DNA from: Treponema sp.
GTDB taxonomy: Bacteria > Spirochaetota > Spirochaetia > Treponematales > Treponemataceae
Direction of reading: 5' to 3'
DNA length: 64,000 nt
Assembly (NCBI GenBank): GCA_017449265.1
Contig: JAFSJW010000060.1
Span: 38,970 to 102,969 of the forward strand
Positions 61,266-64,000 of the stretch are shown here, in pieces. Each line of letters opens with the position of its first letter. Positions within the stretch are counted from its first letter, which is position 1. The translations under genes and the position numbers were made by a program. Under the pieces are notes generated by a model. The model did not search any database. It was not told the origin of the DNA and saw nothing but the letters and a program-made list of their open reading frames with translations.

Positions 61266-62609
61266 ATGAAATTGAAAAAATACCTTGCCGCCTTTTCACT
61301 CACAGTTTTTTTTGGATTTTCGCCAATTTTCCCACAGACCGAAGAAACCCAACCATTGGATGCACAAGAAAATACCGGGCTTGAATCAACTTCTTCCAGC
61401 GCGGAAAATGTTCCGCAGTCAGTTACCGAAACTGAGCCTGCCGCCACAGAAGAAAGCAAACCAGAAGAAACCGACCAGCCTTACGAAGATGTGCCTCCTG
61501 AGCTTTCAGCCTCAGAAAATTTCAGCGAAGAATTTTTCTTTGCGGAGCTTGTTGACGAAGAGATTCCTGAAATTGAGTTTACGGAAGAAGAATTGCTTGA
61601 AATACGCCTTCTGAAAAATGTAGGCGATGTTGGCGGGCTTTCAGTTCCTGACAATGAATATGCGCAAAATGCAATCAAAAAGTTCATCCGCTCTTATTCC
61701 AAAGAGCATGGGAAAAAGCACTTGTACGAAGCTCTTGACCGTGGCGAAACATACAGGCTCTATGTCAGGCAGCAGCTCAAAGCACGGAATATGCCGCCAA
61801 TTCTTGAATTTCTCCCGCTAATTGAGTCCGATTATGTGACTACCGCAACGAGCCGAGTTGGTGCAAAAGGAATATGGCAGTTTATGGAGAATTCGATGAA
61901 GCCGTTCCTGAAAAAAACATCATGGGTCGATGAGCGGCTTGACCCGTGGCGCAGCACGGACGCGGCACTAACAAAATTGCAGGACAATTACAGACAGTTC
62001 GGAAGCTGGGAAATTGCGATTGCAGCTTACAACTGCGGCTCAGGCGCAATGGCAAAAGCTTTGCGGGCATCAAAAGAAAAAGATTTTTGGTATATGGCGG
62101 AGAAAAAAATTCTGAAAAGCCAGACAATAAATTACATTCCAAAGCTCATCGCCGTGGCCCAGATTGCGGCAAACACCGATTTCTACAATATTCCTGTTCC
62201 AGAAATTACGGAAACTGGCAGGTTCGCGGATTTTGACTATGTTCTTGTAAACACCAAAATCAACTTGTACCGTCTTGCGTGCGAGCTTCGCATGGATGCC
62301 AACTACCTCAAAATGCTCAATCCCGCGCTTACCCGCTCAATGACACCAATGAACGGAGAGTACGAGCTGCGATTCCCCAGCGGGATGGAGATGGCTGCAA
62401 GAATCGCAATCTATGACATACTGTCAAACCCAGATACATTCTGGGATGACTTTGAGTCCACTCACATCGTCGAATCGGGCGACACGCTGTGGGGAATAGC
62501 ACGGAAAAACGGCTGTACGGTAGAAGAACTCTGCCAGCTGAACAAAATGAAGCAGACAGATGTTCTTAAAATCGGGAAAACGCTGAAACTCCCCATTCCA
62601 TACTACTGA
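61266..62609 (+). CDS. lytic transglycosylase with LysM domain (MltD-like)
   Basis: This 447-residue exported protein has a signal peptide (KKYLAAFSLTVFFGFSPIF), a long Glu/Pro/Ser-rich linker (about 25-110), and a goose-lysozyme-like SLT domain with ILEFLPLIESDY, whose Glu is catalytic, SRVGAKGIWQFM and IAAYNCGSGAMAKAL. A C-terminal LysM domain follows (HIVESGDTLWGIARKNGC). It cleaves peptidoglycan glycan strands from the periplasmic side. It is coupled to the upstream lipoprotein gene (three bases apart) and converges on the DUF3089 gene. Confidence 0.93.
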   Translation: MKLKKYLAAFSLTVFFGFSPIFPQTEETQPLDAQENTGLESTSSSAENVPQSVTETEPAATEESKPEETDQPYEDVPPELSASENFSEEFFFAELVDEEIPEIEFTEEELLEIRLLKNVGDVGGLSVPDNEYAQNAIKKFIRSYSKEHGKKHLYEALDRGETYRLYVRQQLKARNMPPILEFLPLIESDYVTTATSRVGAKGIWQFMENSMKPFLKKTSWVDERLDPWRSTDAALTKLQDNYRQFGSWEIAIAAYNCGSGAMAKALRASKEKDFWYMAEKKILKSQTINYIPKLIAVAQIAANTDFYNIPVPEITETGRFADFDYVLVNTKINLYRLACELRMDANYLKMLNPALTRSMTPMNGEYELRFPSGMEMAARIAIYDILSNPDTFWDDFESTHIVESGDTLWGIARKNGCTVEELCQLNKMKQTDVLKIGKTLKLPIPYY

Positions 62610-62618
62610 TTGCCTGCG

Positions 62619-63596
62619 CTATTTCAGAAACGCATTTATCCGCTTTGAGACATTTTCCTGCAAGTTCTTATAGAAAAACGAGTAATTGTAAATATGGTAG
62701 TTTCCGGGAAGGAAAATCGCAAGAACAGGCGGATATTCGTCAACTGAAACATCCGGGACTTTCAGAGTGCCACGACTTTCGTCAATATAGCAGCCGGTAA
62801 GATTCTTTACGATTTTCTCAGTACCATTGTAATCCATGAAAACGGAACCTTTGTTGAGAGACTTTGACGCAGGCGTTGAGTCTGTTTTCCAGTTTAGCGG
62901 ATTTATCGATTTGATTTTCCCGTCTGCCTTTACAAGAATTTTGTCCGAAAAGCTCTCGGCCTCGCTCATAAACGAAATGATAACACCAGTGTCCGTTTCA
63001 CCTTCGGCAAATTTCAGCTCAGGATTTTTCTGAGCTTCAGATTCGGTCATTCCAAAACCAATCGCATAGCAGGCAATAAAGATTTTCTTGAAATGCTCAT
63101 CGTTAGAAAAATCCTTGATTAGCCTAATACAAAAATCACTTCCCTGAGAAGAGCCTGCAAGAATAAGAGGTCTGTACTCATTGAAATGCTTCAGATAGTA
63201 AGAAAAAGCTTCCTTTATATCGGAATATGCGATGTCAATATATTTCTGATGCTGAATGGAAGAGCTTTGCGTAAGTCCCGCGTACTCATAAAGCTCCACC
63301 TGCCTGTAAAACGGAGCGAAAAAACGAGAGTCCACATCAAAGATACCTTTCGTTCTGTTGACCGTAGAAGTGAAAAAAGACTTGTTCATGCTGTAGTCAA
63401 GCGACATATTATGCTTTCCTGGACTCATGAACACATCTGATGCAATAAAAAACACATCCGCCTTTTTCGTAGTTCCGCCAGGCTCCATAAAAGCCCAGTT
63501 CTTTGCTTCGGCGTAATTTATTTTCTCAAGTTTCTCACAGGAAACGAGCAGAAACACACAAAAGATGACTGAAAACGCGCTTAATATTTTTTTCAT
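62619..63596 (-). CDS. DUF3089-family lipoprotein, alpha/beta-hydrolase-like
   Basis: This 325-residue lipoprotein has lipobox LLVSC with Cys20. The mature protein has KADVFFIASDVFMSPG, SRFFAPFYRQ and the nucleophile elbow LILAGSSQGSDFCIRLI, typical of DUF3089 serine hydrolases. IHAIGFGM-like text and a late His (LPGNYHIYNY) would complete a catalytic triad. An esterase acting on an envelope or dietary substrate is a reasonable guess. It stands alone at the end of the window; its ATG has no clear ribosome binding site. Confidence 0.82.
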   Translation of the reverse strand: MKKILSAFSVIFCVFLLVSCEKLEKINYAEAKNWAFMEPGGTTKKADVFFIASDVFMSPGKHNMSLDYSMNKSFFTSTVNRTKGIFDVDSRFFAPFYRQVELYEYAGLTQSSSIQHQKYIDIAYSDIKEAFSYYLKHFNEYRPLILAGSSQGSDFCIRLIKDFSNDEHFKKIFIACYAIGFGMTESEAQKNPELKFAEGETDTGVIISFMSEAESFSDKILVKADGKIKSINPLNWKTDSTPASKSLNKGSVFMDYNGTEKIVKNLTGCYIDESRGTLKVPDVSVDEYPPVLAIFLPGNYHIYNYSFFYKNLQENVSKRINAFLK

Positions 63597-63674
63597 ACTT
63601 TAATAACAACTCAGTCCGAAAAAAGTAACTATAGAATTAAGAACAAAAGCACCTTTGACTTCGCCAAAAGTGGC

Positions 63675-63720
63675 CAAGTTTGCTGAGAGTTTCGCAAAGC
63701 GAACACTCCGCAAACTTGCG
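63675..63720. repeat. nested palindrome upstream of the DUF3089 gene
   Basis: AAGTTTGC pairs with GCAAACTT, enclosing a second imperfect stem (GAGTTTCGC with GCGAACACTC, one bulged base). The rest of the 63597-63825 spacer holds similar fragments and no gene. Confidence 0.5.
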
Positions 63721-63825
63721 GAACTATTCTTATAGGCGATATTAGTCCGCAAGATTTTGCTCGCTCGGAACGCCACACCGACCAGCCCGAGCCAGCTCTG
63801 AGTTCCAAGCTTTAGAACAGTCTGC

Positions 63826-63855
63826 TTGACAACCAATACATTCTTATACTATATT
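63826..63855 (+). promoter_or_regulatory. sigma-70 promoter of the small peptide gene
   Basis: TTGACA (63826-63831) and TATATT (63850-63855) are 18 bases apart. The leader of about 75 bases has a GGGC-GCCC hairpin. Confidence 0.6.
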
Positions 63856-63936
63856 TTACTTGCACCCGTAGCATGGGCGGATTGCCCCCGAACTCGAACA
63901 GTCGCGAGACTGGAATTTGATAGTAGGAGGCTCGTT

Positions 63937-64000
63937 ATGAGTACATTCGAAGTTATTTCGCTGGTGATTCAAATCATCAGACTCATTATCGATTTATTCA
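63937..64000 (+). CDS. small hydrophobic peptide, 5' part
   Basis: After GGAGG and seven bases, an ATG opens a frame that runs off the window: MSTFEVISLVIQIIRLIIDL. The visible part is one hydrophobic helix with a polar start. This recalls the putative holin-like (type I toxin-like) peptides of Firmicutes, which begin with a similar Thr/Glu-x-Ile-Ser-Leu segment. It could as well be the first helix of a larger membrane protein. Only 21 codons can be seen. Confidence 0.55.
   Translation, partial: MSTFEVISLVIQIIRLIIDLF

Noticed and set aside
63860..63935. Possible tRNA in the leader of the last gene
   Set aside because: The bases cannot be folded into a cloverleaf and lack a T-arm consensus; a simple hairpin explains them.

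Overview
The window reads as chromosome of a host-associated, polysaccharide-degrading spirochaete, most likely a Treponema. This is an inference from gene content and protein character: many lipoproteins, a beta-propeller HD-GYP sensor, a STAS-kinase fusion, a pectin methylesterase, an LrgAB pair, short genes on both strands, and AT-rich spacers full of palindromes. Base composition is moderate and no species is claimed. No rRNA, tRNA, CRISPR array, prophage or insertion sequence was recognised.

Layout. 0-10.4 kb: end of aat (N-degron tagging), apt, a response regulator preceded by the debris of a hybrid kinase tail, a tyrosine-phosphatase-like protein next to a STAS-kinase fusion, a 1120-residue hybrid histidine kinase, and clpS-clpA. 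10.5-20 kb: asnB, an mraY interrupted by one in-frame TGA, an adenosine-deaminase-like protein without its metal ligands, add, pepF and tex. 20-27 kb: a YoeB-type toxin-antitoxin pair between short direct repeats, a secreted protein of unknown role, a PTS EIIC-like membrane protein and a propeller/HD-GYP sensor. 27-28.6 kb: gdhA behind a strong promoter and a long terminator-like hairpin.

28.6-31.5 kb is the accessory zone: palindromic repeats that copy the end of gdhA, an MNT-type nucleotidyltransferase antitoxin with a decayed second copy of its 5' end, an orphan Phd-like antitoxin, a frameshifted hsdS, and a DUF2442/DUF4160 pair held between two 87-bp direct copies of the hsdS 3' end. 31.5-35 kb is a coupled GGDEF, HD-GYP and solute-binding-lipoprotein operon, a plausible sensor module for cyclic di-GMP. 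35-40 kb: a small membrane protein whose mRNA looks leaderless, an ArsR regulator, and an RND exporter plus LolA-like protein whose promoter overlaps a palindromic operator.

40-64 kb is mostly housekeeping: a PurF-like protein without the catalytic N-terminal cysteine, pectinesterase, lrgA-lrgB, a PLP-dependent amino-acid decarboxylase, XpaC and TelA family proteins, gapA, a (p)ppGpp-hydrolase-like HD protein, valS, a GNAT, a sugar isomerase with xylB, ilvC, a lipoprotein with a lytic transglycosylase, and a DUF3089 lipoprotein. At the right edge a small hydrophobic peptide gene with a good promoter and ribosome binding site runs off the window.

The observations most worth following are the stop-interrupted mraY, the structured RNA in front of gdhA, the direct-repeat-bracketed module inside hsdS, the solute-binding/GGDEF/HD-GYP operon, the cysteine-less PurF, and the palindromes that have captured gene ends.
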